64,000 nt of DNA from Actinospica robiniae DSM 44927. Its GTDB lineage: Bacteria > Actinomycetota > Actinomycetes > Streptomycetales > Catenulisporaceae. Both the position numbers and the translations under genes were made by a program. Below the pieces are notes generated by a model. That model ran no database searches. It saw only the letters and a list, made by a program, of their open reading frames with translations, and was not told the origin of the DNA. Position 1 is the stretch's first letter. The number at the start of each line of letters is the position of its first letter. Location: positions 4,213,372 through 4,277,371 of the forward strand of contig NZ_KI632511.1 in assembly GCF_000504285.1 (NCBI RefSeq), in the 5' to 3' direction. Below are positions 25,607-34,543 of this stretch, piece after piece.

Positions 25607-26458
25607 TCAGGACATACCGGTGAGGTCTCCGAGTTCTGTGATGCGTTCGAGGACGTCGGCGGGGCTGAAGTCCAGGCTGTCAGGATCGGCCCGCTCGACC
25701 TCGTGCCATTCCAGTGGCGTGGAGACGGCCGGGGCCGCCTCGCGTGCGCGCAGCGTGTAGGGCGCACTGGTGGTGGCGCGGGAATGGTTCTGCGCCCAGT
25801 CGACCAGAACCTTGCCGCCGGCACGGGCTTTCGCGCCGCGGACGTGCGTGATCAGATCGCGGTGCGCGGCACTCAGTCGCTGCGCGATCGACTTCGCGTA
25901 CGCGACGGCGTCGTCGATCAGCCAAGGCGGATCCAGCGATATGTAGAGGTGCAGCCCTGCGCCGCCGGTGGTCGTCACGAAGCTGTCGAACCCGTCCTCG
26001 GCGAGCATTTCGTGCACCAGCAACGCGACTTTGCAGCAGGTGCCGATGTCCGCGCCCTCCCCCGGGTCGAGGTCGAAGACGATCTGGTCGTGCAGGTCCG
26101 GGCCCGTCTCAGCGGTCCACTGCGGAACGTGGATCTCCACGCAGTAGTAGTTCGCCACCGCGATCAGCGTCTCGATGTCGTCGACTGCGACATGCGTGTG
26201 ATCAGCCTTGGGCACCTTGTGGATCCACTTCGGCAGTCCGGGCGGCGCCTCGTGAGTGAAGAAGCGCGGGCCGGTGGAACCGTCCGGAGTACGCAGGAAC
26301 GAGGCCGGACGACGCCGGATGTGCGGAAGCAGGAAGTCGGCGACGTGCAGGTAGTAGTCGAGCATCTGGGCCTTGGAGAAATCCGGCCACAGTGGCTTGT
26401 CCAGGTGGGAGATCGTGACCCGCCTGCTGCCGACCTGCGTGACCATCCGCTCGGGCAT
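25607..26458 (-). CDS. LigD-type DNA polymerase domain protein (PolDom)
   Basis: 283 residues covering only the polymerase/primase part of LigD: ISHLDKPLWPDFSKAQMLDYY, metal-binding FDLDPGEG (Asp129, Asp131), GGAGLHLYISL (His170), and VLVDWAQN (Asp220). Such archaeo-eukaryotic primase-type enzymes add ribonucleotides and fill gaps during non-homologous end joining. No Ku or ligase gene is in the window, so it is a stand-alone copy. The ATG at 26458 gives the usual N-terminus; MVTQVG at 26446 is an alternative. Only 30 bp separate it from the divergent NUDIX gene. Confidence 0.88.
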   Translation of the reverse strand: MPERMVTQVGSRRVTISHLDKPLWPDFSKAQMLDYYLHVADFLLPHIRRRPASFLRTPDGSTGPRFFTHEAPPGLPKWIHKVPKADHTHVAVDDIETLIAVANYYCVEIHVPQWTAETGPDLHDQIVFDLDPGEGADIGTCCKVALLVHEMLAEDGFDSFVTTTGGAGLHLYISLDPPWLIDDAVAYAKSIAQRLSAAHRDLITHVRGAKARAGGKVLVDWAQNHSRATTSAPYTLRAREAAPAVSTPLEWHEVERADPDSLDFSPADVLERITELGDLTGMS

Positions 26459-26488
26459 GAGTTCGGGGATTCCGGTATCGATGGATGT

Positions 26489-27022
26489 ATGGACACTCCG
26501 CGCGCGGTCGCAGTAGTCATCGACGGTCATCGAGCCCTGATCATGAAGCGCTACCTGCGGAGGGCGCTCGCGGCCGAGTGCGATCGATGCATCGACCTGG
26601 GCTGTCCCGGACCGCGCTGCCCCGGCCACCACTACGCCGTCCTGCCCGGCGGCCATGTCGAAGCGGGTGAGACCTTCGAGCAGGCGGTACTACGCGAATT
26701 GCGCGAGGAGACAGGGCTTTCCGCGCGTATCAGCCATCTGCTGTGGACCGGCCGGCACAACGGTCGCGCCGCCTCCTACTTCCTGATGACCGACGTCACC
26801 GGCACCATCCGACTGTCCGGTGAGGAAGCGGAACGGAACCGGCCCGAGAACAGCTACGAGCTGGTCTGGGCCGGGGCCGACGCGTTCGACGAGGTGAACC
26901 TCGTCCCCGCCGACATCCGGCCGCCGCTCGCCCGGTTGCTGGCGGGCGAGCGGCTGTTCGGCGGGCCGACCGTGCCCCCGGCGCCGTCCGCGCCGTTCGG
27001 CGGGCCGGTCACCGAGGGTTGA
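26489..27022 (+). CDS. NUDIX hydrolase with Cys cluster
   Basis: 177 residues. NUDIX box GGHVEAGETFEQAVLRELRE followed by ETG, complete. Just before it is a Cys cluster (Cys31, Cys34, Cys39, Cys44 plus His47-His48) that could bind zinc. It would cleave a nucleoside diphosphate linked to another group; the substrate is unknown. The tail (150-177) is Pro/Gly-rich. ATG at 26489 is the third of three close ATGs (26481, 26485, 26489) and the only one in this frame. The last 14 bases overlap the convergent DUF2255 gene. Confidence 0.85.
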   Translation: MDTPRAVAVVIDGHRALIMKRYLRRALAAECDRCIDLGCPGPRCPGHHYAVLPGGHVEAGETFEQAVLRELREETGLSARISHLLWTGRHNGRAASYFLMTDVTGTIRLSGEEAERNRPENSYELVWAGADAFDEVNLVPADIRPPLARLLAGERLFGGPTVPPAPSAPFGGPVTEG

Positions 27023-27380
27023 GCTTCAGCGTGGTGGCCCGCGCCTCGTCGGCGGTGATGCTGGCCACCGGCCCGGGATAGCGGCTGTACTTGTCCCGGT
27101 AGGCGGCGTCGATCCGGTCGCCGACCTTGTCGCTCGCACCGATGTCCGCCAGGGCCACGTCGGCGTCCACATCACCCGCCGTGACGTGGCCCTCGTGGCT
27201 GGACCGAGTCGTGCGGTACCAACCGCCGCTCTCGCCGCGTACCGAACGGATGTACACGTCGTCGCCCACCCGGACACCCCACACGATCCGCGGGGTGGCC
27301 AGGCTGCCGTCCTTACGGCGGGGCGCGATCTGCAGTTCGTCCGTCCGGTCGATTTCGATGAGCTGCTGCTCGGTCCACAT
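27009..27380 (-). CDS. DUF2255 family protein
   Basis: 123 residues matching DUF2255: MWTEQQLIEIDRTDELQIAP, RIVWGVRVGDDVYIRSVRG, GWYRTTRSSHEGHV. This small family resembles flavin/nitroreductase-like split-barrel proteins, but no reaction is established. The ATG at 27380 has AAGGAG 8 bases upstream. Its 3' end overlaps the convergent NUDIX gene by 14 bases. Confidence 0.82.
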   Translation of the reverse strand: MWTEQQLIEIDRTDELQIAPRRKDGSLATPRIVWGVRVGDDVYIRSVRGESGGWYRTTRSSHEGHVTAGDVDADVALADIGASDKVGDRIDAAYRDKYSRYPGPVASITADEARATTLKLNPR

Positions 27381-27453
27381 GGGCACGGCTCCTTCGCATC
27401 GGGGTCGGAACCCATCCTCACCCGAAGGGCCACGCCAGGCGACCGAAACCGCC

Positions 27454-29940
27454 CTAGCGGGTGAGCGAAACCGGGTTGACCTGCACCTCCGCCGCGAGGC
27501 TGCCGCTCGTGCCGCCGTGGCCGAGCTCGCGGACCGCACCGGTGACCTCGACCAGCGCGCGGTGGCGGATCGCGTCAGGCGAAGCCGCGCCGGCAAGCCA
27601 GAGTTCGATGTCTCCGGGCTCGACGATGCGCGTGCCCTCGCGCCCGGTGAAGGCGGTGAGGTCGGCACTCCCGGTGAACCGGATTCGCTTGGCCTCGCCC
27701 GGTTCCAGCGCCACCTTGGCGTAGCCGACGAGGCGGGCCCAGGGCCGGGTGGTCTGCGCGTACGGGTCGTGCAGGTAGAGCTGCACGACGTCGCTGCCGG
27801 CCCGCTCGCCGGTGTTGCGCACGGTGAGTTCGAGCTCGAACGTACCGTCGACCGGCATCTCGTCCGAGGTGACCGCGTAGTCCTCCCAGGCGAACTCGGT
27901 GTAGCTCAGGCCGTGGCCGAAGGGGAACAGCGGCGTCGGATCGATGTTGCTGATCGTGTTGGCCAGGCCGAGCTGCGGCTGCAGGTACGTCCACGGATCG
28001 CCGCCCACGCTCCGCGGCACACTGACGGGCAGCCGACCCGACGGGTTGACCCGGCCGGTGAGCACTCCGGCGACAGCGCTCGCGCCTTCCTCACCGGGGA
28101 AGAAGGTCTGCACGACGGCCGCGACGCGGTCCGCGTACTCGCCGAGGGCGTAAGGCCGCCCGGTGCAGAGCACGAGCACGACCGGCGTGCCGGTGGCGAG
28201 CAACGCTTCGAGCAGCGCGCCCTGCTCGCCGGGAAGCGACAGGTCCGCCGCGTCACAGCCCTCGCCGCTGGTACCGCGACCGAAGAGGCCGGCCCGGTCG
28301 CCGAGCACGGCAACGCAGACATCTGCGTCCAGTGCCGCGGCGATGGCGCGCTCGAAGTCGTCAGAATCCTCATTCGGCCCCACGACCGCGCAGCCGCGCG
28401 CAGTGGCGATCTCGGTCTGCGGCAGCTCGTCGCGCAGGGCTTCGAGAATCGTGGGGATCCGGAGGCCGATCGGCACCTCAGGGTGCTGCGGTCCGACGTG
28501 CATGGGGAACGAGTAGCAGCCGAGCATCGCGAACGCCTCGTCGGCCAGCGGGCCGACCACAGCGACCTTGCCAATGCTCTGCTTCTGCAGCGGCAGCAGG
28601 CCCTGCTTGTTGTCCAGCAGGATCACCGACTGCTCCGCGAGACTCCGAGCGAGCGCCCGGTTCGCAGGCGTGTCGAGGTCGACGCTTCCGGGCGCCGGTT
28701 CCGGCAGCTGCGCCGGATCCGCGGATTCGCCTACGGCGTCGCGCAGCACCGGCGGAACGGGCGACCAGTCCGGGTCGAGCAGCCCGAGCTCGCACTTCTG
28801 CGTCAGCACGCGGGTGACTGCGCGGTCGACGTGCGCCTCCGGGATCCGCCCGGCGGTCACCGCGTCCACCAGTCGCCGGCCGTATGTGTGCACCGTCGGC
28901 AGCTCCACGTCGACGCCCGCGGCGAGCGCCTGACGTGCGGCATCCGTATCGTCGACGGCCACCGCGTGCGCCGAGTGCAGGAAGCCGATGCCGAAGTAGT
29001 CGGCCACCAGGGTGCCGGTGAAGCCCCACTGCTCGCGCAGCAGACCCGTCAGCAGCTTGGCGTCCGCGGCCGCCGGAACGCCGTCCACCTCGGTGTAGGC
29101 GTGCATCACCGAGCGGGCCCCGATCGTGCGCACGACGTGCTCGAACGGCGGCAAAATCACATCGGCGAACTCACGAGCGCCCATCCGGACGGGCGCATGG
29201 TTGCGCGCGCCGGTCGAGGCGGAGTACCCGGCGAAGTGCTTGAGCGTGGCCACCACGCCCGTCGACTGCACGCCCTTGACGTAGGCCGCGCCGATCGTGC
29301 CGACGAGACACGGGTCCTCGCCGATGGTTTCCTCGACCCGTCCCCACCGCGGGTCGCGCACCACGTCGAGCACCGGCGCGAGCCCCTGCAACACGCCGAC
29401 CGAGCGCAGGTCCGCGCCGATCCGCGCGCCCATCTCGGCGACCAGCTCCGGGTCGAAGGCGGCACCCCAGGAAAGCGGCACTGGGTAGATCGTGGCGCCC
29501 CAGGCGGCGAACCCGGCCAGGCACTCCTCGTGCGCCAGCGCAGGGATGCCGAAGCGGCTGGCCGCCACGATGCCCGCCTGCGTGCGGGCGAGCGAGAGCG
29601 CGCCGAGGGCCGGATCGACCGGCGCGGTGCCGAACGGACGGGTGAGCTGGCCGAGGCCGAGCTTGGCCTGCTCGTCCAGGTCCACCTGCTCGGCCAGGTT
29701 CTCGTGCATATGGGGGGCGACTTCGCCGCCCTCGGTGTCCGCGCCCACCCAGACTCCGTAGAGCTGGGCGCACTTCTCGGGAAGCGTCATCCGGGCGATC
29801 AGGTCCGCGACCCGCTCCCCCGCCGGCCGGGCGGTGTCGCGCCACGGTGGGAGGTCGTCGGATCCGGGCTTCGGGAACACGGTGAACCGGCCCGGCTCGG
29901 CTTCGAAGCCGAGGTCCGAGCCGTCAATGGTGGTGGTCAT
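27454..29940 (-). CDS. Glycoside hydrolase family 3 (beta-xylosidase/beta-glucosidase)
   Basis: 828 residues: GH3 N-terminal barrel with DPRWGRVEET (196-205), LKHFAGYS (233-240) and nucleophile region LVADYFGIGFL (Asp314); then the C-terminal alpha/beta sandwich and a fibronectin-III-like domain (about 690-800). No signal peptide, so it acts in the cytoplasm on imported oligosaccharides. It follows two permeases and a binding protein on the same strand with a divergent LacI regulator, the order of the xylobiose cluster bxlREFGA, where BxlA is a GH3 beta-xylosidase. Substrate is therefore inferred as xylobiose-like. Confidence 0.9.
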   Translation of the reverse strand: MTTTIDGSDLGFEAEPGRFTVFPKPGSDDLPPWRDTARPAGERVADLIARMTLPEKCAQLYGVWVGADTEGGEVAPHMHENLAEQVDLDEQAKLGLGQLTRPFGTAPVDPALGALSLARTQAGIVAASRFGIPALAHEECLAGFAAWGATIYPVPLSWGAAFDPELVAEMGARIGADLRSVGVLQGLAPVLDVVRDPRWGRVEETIGEDPCLVGTIGAAYVKGVQSTGVVATLKHFAGYSASTGARNHAPVRMGAREFADVILPPFEHVVRTIGARSVMHAYTEVDGVPAAADAKLLTGLLREQWGFTGTLVADYFGIGFLHSAHAVAVDDTDAARQALAAGVDVELPTVHTYGRRLVDAVTAGRIPEAHVDRAVTRVLTQKCELGLLDPDWSPVPPVLRDAVGESADPAQLPEPAPGSVDLDTPANRALARSLAEQSVILLDNKQGLLPLQKQSIGKVAVVGPLADEAFAMLGCYSFPMHVGPQHPEVPIGLRIPTILEALRDELPQTEIATARGCAVVGPNEDSDDFERAIAAALDADVCVAVLGDRAGLFGRGTSGEGCDAADLSLPGEQGALLEALLATGTPVVLVLCTGRPYALGEYADRVAAVVQTFFPGEEGASAVAGVLTGRVNPSGRLPVSVPRSVGGDPWTYLQPQLGLANTISNIDPTPLFPFGHGLSYTEFAWEDYAVTSDEMPVDGTFELELTVRNTGERAGSDVVQLYLHDPYAQTTRPWARLVGYAKVALEPGEAKRIRFTGSADLTAFTGREGTRIVEPGDIELWLAGAASPDAIRHRALVEVTGAVRELGHGGTSGSLAAEVQVNPVSLTR

Positions 29941-29992
29941 GCGGCCGTATTTCTAGGTCTGCGGGGGCGATCGGCGTCGAGGTGGGTCGGGG

Positions 29993-30955
29993 TCATTTGC
30001 CGCCGACTCCCATGACGCCGCTGATCAGCGCGCGGCGGGCAAGCAGGTAGACCGCGAGCATGGGGATGCCGGAGAGAGTGAGCGCGGCCAAGGTGGCCGG
30101 CAGGTTCAGTCCGTACTCGCTACTCAGGTTCCACAAGCCGGTGGTGAGCACCTCGTTCTCGGGCGATTGGGTCAGGATGAGCGGGAAGAGCAGTCCGTTC
30201 CACGCGGCCAGGCCGGTGAACACGGACACGGTGCTGATGCCGCCCTTCGACAGCGGCACGGCCAGGGTGAGCATCATCCGCAGCGGCCCCGCGCCGTCCA
30301 AGGCCATGGCCTCGTACAGCTCCTCGGAGATGTCCCGCATCGTGCCCACCAGCACCAGCAGCGTCACCGGCATGGCGAACGCGGCGGTGGGCAGGATGAT
30401 CGCCCACAGCGAGTCGTAAATGCCCATCTTCGCGACCATCACCGACAGCGGCACGATGATGACCGGTGCCGGGATCGCCAGGCCGAGCAAGAAGACCCGG
30501 AAGACGAGCATGCCCTTGGTGTCGGGCGCCCGCACGATCGTGAACGCCAGCGGCACACTCAGGACCAGCACCAGCGCCATCGTCGCGACCGTGACGAGGA
30601 CGTTGTTGAGCAGCAGATGCAGGAACCCGCTCTGCAGCACCAGCCGGTAGTTGGCCAGCGTGAAGTTCGCGGCCGGCTGAAGCAGCTTGCCGCCGAGCGC
30701 GGAGCTCTGCGGCATGAACGAGGCGTTCACCATCACGTAGACGGGAACGAGCACGACCAGCAGCCAGGCGAACGATGCGGCGCCCGCGATCGGGTTCGCC
30801 TGCCGCAGCCGCTTCCGCAGGGCGCGGTTGCGGTCGGCGTTCTTCCGGCCGGTGTCGCCGGGGTTGGTGTCGCCGGAGCCGCCGATCGGCGGGCGTGCGC
30901 CGGAGGTCACGGCGACGGGACCGGTCGCGAGCTCCGTCCTGGTGTCGAGAGCCAT
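29993..30955 (-). CDS. Sugar ABC transporter permease (MalG type)
   Basis: 320 residues: a long cytoplasmic N-terminus (1-60), six membrane helices, and the EAA motif (LYEAMALDGAGPLRMMLTLAVPLSKGG). It is the second permease of a CUT1 oligosaccharide importer, starting 5 bp after the first permease stops. No ATPase gene is in the cluster, as is usual in actinobacteria where a shared MsiK-type ATPase serves several importers. Likely BxlG equivalent. Confidence 0.92.
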   Translation of the reverse strand: MALDTRTELATGPVAVTSGARPPIGGSGDTNPGDTGRKNADRNRALRKRLRQANPIAGAASFAWLLVVLVPVYVMVNASFMPQSSALGGKLLQPAANFTLANYRLVLQSGFLHLLLNNVLVTVATMALVLVLSVPLAFTIVRAPDTKGMLVFRVFLLGLAIPAPVIIVPLSVMVAKMGIYDSLWAIILPTAAFAMPVTLLVLVGTMRDISEELYEAMALDGAGPLRMMLTLAVPLSKGGISTVSVFTGLAAWNGLLFPLILTQSPENEVLTTGLWNLSSEYGLNLPATLAALTLSGIPMLAVYLLARRALISGVMGVGGK

Positions 30956-30960
30956 TCCGA

Positions 30961-31902
30961 TCACATCCCTTCGCGCGTGCTGCGCATGGAGCCGAAGCCG
31001 CTGAACTTCACCATGACCAGCGACAGCAGGGTGGAGACGATCACCAGGGCCGTGCCCAGCGCGCTCGCGTAGCCGAAGTCGAAGTTCTGGAAGGCGTTCT
31101 GGTACATCGCCAGCGACAGCGTGGTCGAGGACGTGCCCGGACCGCCGTTGGTGAGCAGGAAGACCATCTCGAACGAGGTCAGCGAACCCACGATGATCAG
31201 CACTGAGGAAGTGGTGATCGTGTGCCGCAGCTGAGGCAGCGTGATGTGGAAGAACTGCGAGACCCGGCCCGCGCCGTCGAGCGAAGCGGCCTCGTACAGC
31301 GACTTCGGGATCTGCCGCGCGCCGCCCTGGTAGATCAGCGTGTGGAACGGCATGAACTGCCAGCCGCCCACGAACACCAGCGCCAGCAGCGCGCCGTGCG
31401 AAGAGCCGAGGATGTTGCCCTGCGGGAATCCGAGCCACGGCCCGAACGTCGACGCGAGGCCGAAGTTCGGGTCGAGCAGTGCCTTGAACAGGAGCGAGAT
31501 CGCCGTGCTGGACAGCACCAGCGGAAGGAAGAAGAGCGCGGACATGATGGCCCGGTTGCGCTGCTTCCCCGCCGCCCACACGCCGATGAGCAGCGAGATG
31601 GGCGTCTGGAAGAGCCAGCTGAGCACCGTCATCTCGACCGTCAGCGTCGTGGCCTGGCGGATCGCCGGATCGCTCAGCAGCCGGTGCCAGTCCTGCAAGC
31701 CGACGAACCGCGCCGGGCCGATCCCGCTCCAGCTGCCGCAGAAGGACAGGTAGAGCGAGTAGAGCATGGGCGCGATGGCGAACAGCGCGAAGAACAGCAC
31801 GCCGGGCAGGGCCCAGGCGAGGCGCGGCCGGCCGACCTTGGCGCGTCGAGACGCGGCGCCTTGGCGCTGCTGGGGCTTGGTGGCGGGAGCAGTGAGAGTC
31901 AT
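30961..31902 (-). CDS. Sugar ABC transporter permease (MalF type)
   Basis: 313 residues with six membrane helices and the EAA motif (LYEAASLDGAGRVSQFFHITLPQL), plus WFLTNGGPGT-like MalF signature (VFLLTNGGPGTSSTTLS). First permease of the oligosaccharide importer. The ATG overlaps the binding-protein stop by one base (TGATG), so translation is coupled. Likely BxlF equivalent. Confidence 0.93.
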   Translation of the reverse strand: MTLTAPATKPQQRQGAASRRAKVGRPRLAWALPGVLFFALFAIAPMLYSLYLSFCGSWSGIGPARFVGLQDWHRLLSDPAIRQATTLTVEMTVLSWLFQTPISLLIGVWAAGKQRNRAIMSALFFLPLVLSSTAISLLFKALLDPNFGLASTFGPWLGFPQGNILGSSHGALLALVFVGGWQFMPFHTLIYQGGARQIPKSLYEAASLDGAGRVSQFFHITLPQLRHTITTSSVLIIVGSLTSFEMVFLLTNGGPGTSSTTLSLAMYQNAFQNFDFGYASALGTALVIVSTLLSLVMVKFSGFGSMRSTREGM

Positions 31903-33236
31903 CAGCCGACGTTCTTCTGAAGGTTCGTCATGTCACTCTCGAACTGCGAGACCGACACCTGACCGGCGAAGAACCTGCCGACCTCGGTGTCGAGCGGAGT
32001 GCCGACGGTGGTGGGCAGCGCCTGGTCCCAGGAGAGCTGGAAGGACGGAGCCTTCTGCACGGTCTGGTACTGGAACTGGAGGAACTGCGAGTTCGGGTAG
32101 CTCGGCAGTAGCGCCCCGGCGTCGGTGTTCGTGGGCATGTTGCCGCCCGCCAGCTGATCCTTCTCGTACGAAGTCTGCGTCATGAACTGGACGAACTTGA
32201 TGGCCGTGGCCAGGTTCTTGGTCCTCGCGGAGATCGACCAGTAGTTGGCCGGGTTGCCGACCACGTCCGCCGGATCACCGGTACCGCCCGGGACGGTGGG
32301 GAAAGTCGTCCAGGCCTCGTCGTTCTCGGCGAACGAAGCGTGGTTGGTGACCTGGTTCGCGTAGTCCCACGAGCCCATCAGCTGCATGCCGGCCTTGCCG
32401 GTGCCCAGCAGCGTCGGCGCGGCGTTGCTGGTGTAGTTCTCTGAGGTGAAGGTGCTGCCGAACGCACCCTCCTTGATCAGGAGGTTGATGTCGTTCAGCG
32501 CCGTGCTCATGGCCGGATCGCTCCAGGCCGAGGCGTCGCCGCTCTGGATCTTCTGGAAGACGGAGGCACCGCCCACCCGGTCGAGCAGGTACTCGAGCCA
32601 CATCAGCGAGGGCCAGTTGTCCGAGTCGCCGAGCGCGAACGGGGTGATGCCGTGCGCCTTGAGCGTGGTGACCGCGGTCTGCATCGCGTCCCAGGTGTTC
32701 GGCGCCTGGAGGCCGTACTGGGCGAAGAGGGTCTTGTTGTAGAACAGCACGACCGGCTGCATCCCGCGCATCGGCACGCCGTAGTCCTTGCCGTCGACCG
32801 CGCCGGCGGAGACCACCGACGGCAGGAAGGCGTCCTTCAGCGGAGCCTCGTTGAAATACGGCGTCAGATCGACGAGCTGGTCGGCCTTCACGTAAGGCTC
32901 GATGCTGCCGCCGCCCCAGTTGAAGAAGACGTCCGGCGCGACGGGAGAGCTCATCACCATGCGGAGCTTGGAGGCGTAGTTCGCGCCGGGCACGGTGACA
33001 AGCTTGACCTGCACCTTGGAGGTCTTGTTAAAGTCACTTACGGCCTGTTGCTGAACATCGGTGGAACCGTCGCCATAGGTGTAAACGACGAGAGCCCCGT
33101 CCCCGCCCAAAGACGAGGAATTGCATCCCGCGGCGGTGAGCGTCAGGCCCGACACCACGGTGAGCGCCAGCGCCGTGCGCGAGAATCGACCGCCGAAACG
33201 GCGCGAGATCCCTCGCATTCCGGACTTCGTTGTCAC
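31902..33236 (-). CDS. Sugar ABC transporter substrate-binding lipoprotein
   Basis: 444 residues: lipoprotein signal with lipobox TAAGC (about 34-38), then an SBP_bac_1 domain (VVYTYGDGSTDVQQQAVSDF, APDVFFNWGGG, WPSLMWLEYLLDRVGG). Binds an oligosaccharide outside the membrane. First gene of the minus-strand operon (binding protein, two permeases, GH3). GTG at 33236 has GAGG upstream. CGAA/TTCG operator-like elements lie 20-45 bp upstream. Probable BxlE equivalent from gene order. Confidence 0.92.
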   Translation of the reverse strand: MTTKSGMRGISRRFGGRFSRTALALTVVSGLTLTAAGCNSSSLGGDGALVVYTYGDGSTDVQQQAVSDFNKTSKVQVKLVTVPGANYASKLRMVMSSPVAPDVFFNWGGGSIEPYVKADQLVDLTPYFNEAPLKDAFLPSVVSAGAVDGKDYGVPMRGMQPVVLFYNKTLFAQYGLQAPNTWDAMQTAVTTLKAHGITPFALGDSDNWPSLMWLEYLLDRVGGASVFQKIQSGDASAWSDPAMSTALNDINLLIKEGAFGSTFTSENYTSNAAPTLLGTGKAGMQLMGSWDYANQVTNHASFAENDEAWTTFPTVPGGTGDPADVVGNPANYWSISARTKNLATAIKFVQFMTQTSYEKDQLAGGNMPTNTDAGALLPSYPNSQFLQFQYQTVQKAPSFQLSWDQALPTTVGTPLDTEVGRFFAGQVSVSQFESDMTNLQKNVG

Positions 33237-33255
33237 CGGGTACCTCGCCTGAGCT

Positions 33256-33281
33256 CGAAAGTTTCGTGCATTCTATCGAAT
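33256..33281. promoter_or_regulatory. Candidate LacI/BxlR-type operator
   Basis: CGAAAGTTTCG (33256-33266, arms CGAAA/TTTCG) and ATTCTATCGAAT (33270-33281, arms ATTC/GAAT) sit side by side between the binding-protein start and the divergent LacI gene. BxlR of Streptomyces thermoviolaceus is reported to bind CGAA/TTCG-type repeats, so this fits the proposed xylobiose cluster. Confidence 0.6.
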
Positions 33282-33411
33282 CTTGCAGGAAAGTTAACCG
33301 GGCAGATTTTCGATGTCAAGTGCGGTTTCCACAGAGCGGAACAAGCAAGGATCGACAACCGGCGCCGATACGAGTCGGCGACAGGCACTGCCGGATCGGC
33401 CGCCCAGGGGC

Positions 33412-33425
33412 TATGATCAAGCCCG
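33412..33425 (+). promoter_or_regulatory. -10 box for a leaderless LacI regulator start
   Basis: TATGAT (33412-33417) followed by seven bases and the GTG at 33425. The overlapping ATG at 33413 would lie inside the -10 box and cannot be transcribed from it. Confidence 0.5.
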
Positions 33426-34483
33426 TGACCTCACGCGTAATCCCCGCACAGGCTACCGGCGGCTCGGCCGGCAGCCCGCTCGGCGAGTCAGCCACCCTCG
33501 CCGACATCGCCCGGGCCGCCGGGGTTTCGACTCCGACAGTTTCGAAGGTGCTCAACGGCCGTGCCGACGTCGCCCCCGCGACGAGGGAGCGCGTCGAGGC
33601 GCTGCTGCGCGCCTGCGGCTACCGCCGCCGCTCCATCCAGGCCGCGCCGCTGCTCGACCTGGTCTTCCACGAGCTCGAGAGCGCCTGGGCGATGGAGGTG
33701 ATCCGCGGCGCCGAGCAGGTCGCGCACCAGGAGGGCCTGAGCCTGGTGCTGTCCCAGTCCGCCGGCCGCCTCACCCCGGGCCAGACCTGGCTGGACGGAG
33801 TCCTCGCCCGCCGCCCCACCGGCGTGCTGCTGGTGCTCTCCAAGCTGGAGCCCGCGCAGCGCGACCAGCTCGCGACCCGCGAAATCCCCTTCGCCGTGAT
33901 CGACCCGGCCGGCGAACTCGAGCCCGACGTCCCCGCCGTCGGCGCCACCAACTGGCAGGGCGGCCTCGCCGCCACCCGCCACCTGCTCGAGCTCGGCCAC
34001 CGCCGCATCGGCGTCGTGGCCGGCCCCGACCGGATGCTGTGCAGCCGCGCCCGCGTGGACGGCTACCGCGCCGCCCTCGAGACCGCCGGCGTCAAGTTCG
34101 ACCCGAACCTGGTGCGCGCCGGCGACTTCCACCACGAAGCCGGCAACGACTGCGGCCGGCAGCTGCTCGAGCTCGAAGACCGCCCCACCGCCATCTTCGC
34201 CGGCAACGACCAGCAAGCCCTCGGTGTCTACGAAGCCGCCCGCGAGCTCGGCCTGCGCATCCCCGACGACCTCAGCGTCGTCGGCTTCGACGACCTCCCC
34301 GCCGCCCGCTGGGTCGGCCCGCCCCTGACCACCATCCGCCAGCCCCTGGCCGAGATGGCCGCCGAAGCCGCCCGCATCGTCATCGGCATGGCCCGCGCCA
34401 ACGACCGCGGCCCCTCCGCCAACCGCGTCGAACTCGCCACCGAGCTCGTCATCCGCAGCAGCACCACCCCGCCCCGCCGCTAG
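33425..34483 (+). CDS. LacI-family transcriptional regulator
   Basis: 352 residues: helix-turn-helix ATLADIARAAGVSTPTVSKVLNG (about 24-46) with the hinge helix, then a periplasmic-binding-protein-like sensor domain (GHRRIGVVAGP, AIFAGNDQQALGVYEAARELG, VVGFDDLPAARWVGPPLTTIRQP). It would repress the divergent sugar uptake and GH3 operon until the sugar binds. The GTG at 33425 is chosen from the -10 box. Its final codons and stop lie in the first unit of a 24-bp tandem repeat. Confidence 0.93.
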   Translation: MTSRVIPAQATGGSAGSPLGESATLADIARAAGVSTPTVSKVLNGRADVAPATRERVEALLRACGYRRRSIQAAPLLDLVFHELESAWAMEVIRGAEQVAHQEGLSLVLSQSAGRLTPGQTWLDGVLARRPTGVLLVLSKLEPAQRDQLATREIPFAVIDPAGELEPDVPAVGATNWQGGLAATRHLLELGHRRIGVVAGPDRMLCSRARVDGYRAALETAGVKFDPNLVRAGDFHHEAGNDCGRQLLELEDRPTAIFAGNDQQALGVYEAARELGLRIPDDLSVVGFDDLPAARWVGPPLTTIRQPLAEMAAEAARIVIGMARANDRGPSANRVELATELVIRSSTTPPRR

Positions 34484-34543
34484 CGCGCCGCGAAGCCCCG
34501 CCGCTAGCGCGCAGCGAAGCCCCGCCGCTAGCGCGCAGCGAAG
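34472..34543. repeat. 24-bp tandem repeat, three units, spanning the LacI stop codon
   Basis: Units at 34472-34495, 34496-34519 and 34520-34543. Units 2 and 3 are identical and unit 1 differs at one base. Each unit carries the CCGCCGCTAG that encodes the last residues and stop of the LacI protein, so the gene end has been triplicated in frame (24 = 8 codons), leaving two spare stops. Confidence 0.9.

Noticed and set aside
25607-26458. Full LigD
   Set aside because: Only the polymerase domain is present; no ligase or phosphoesterase motifs lie in or beside the frame.
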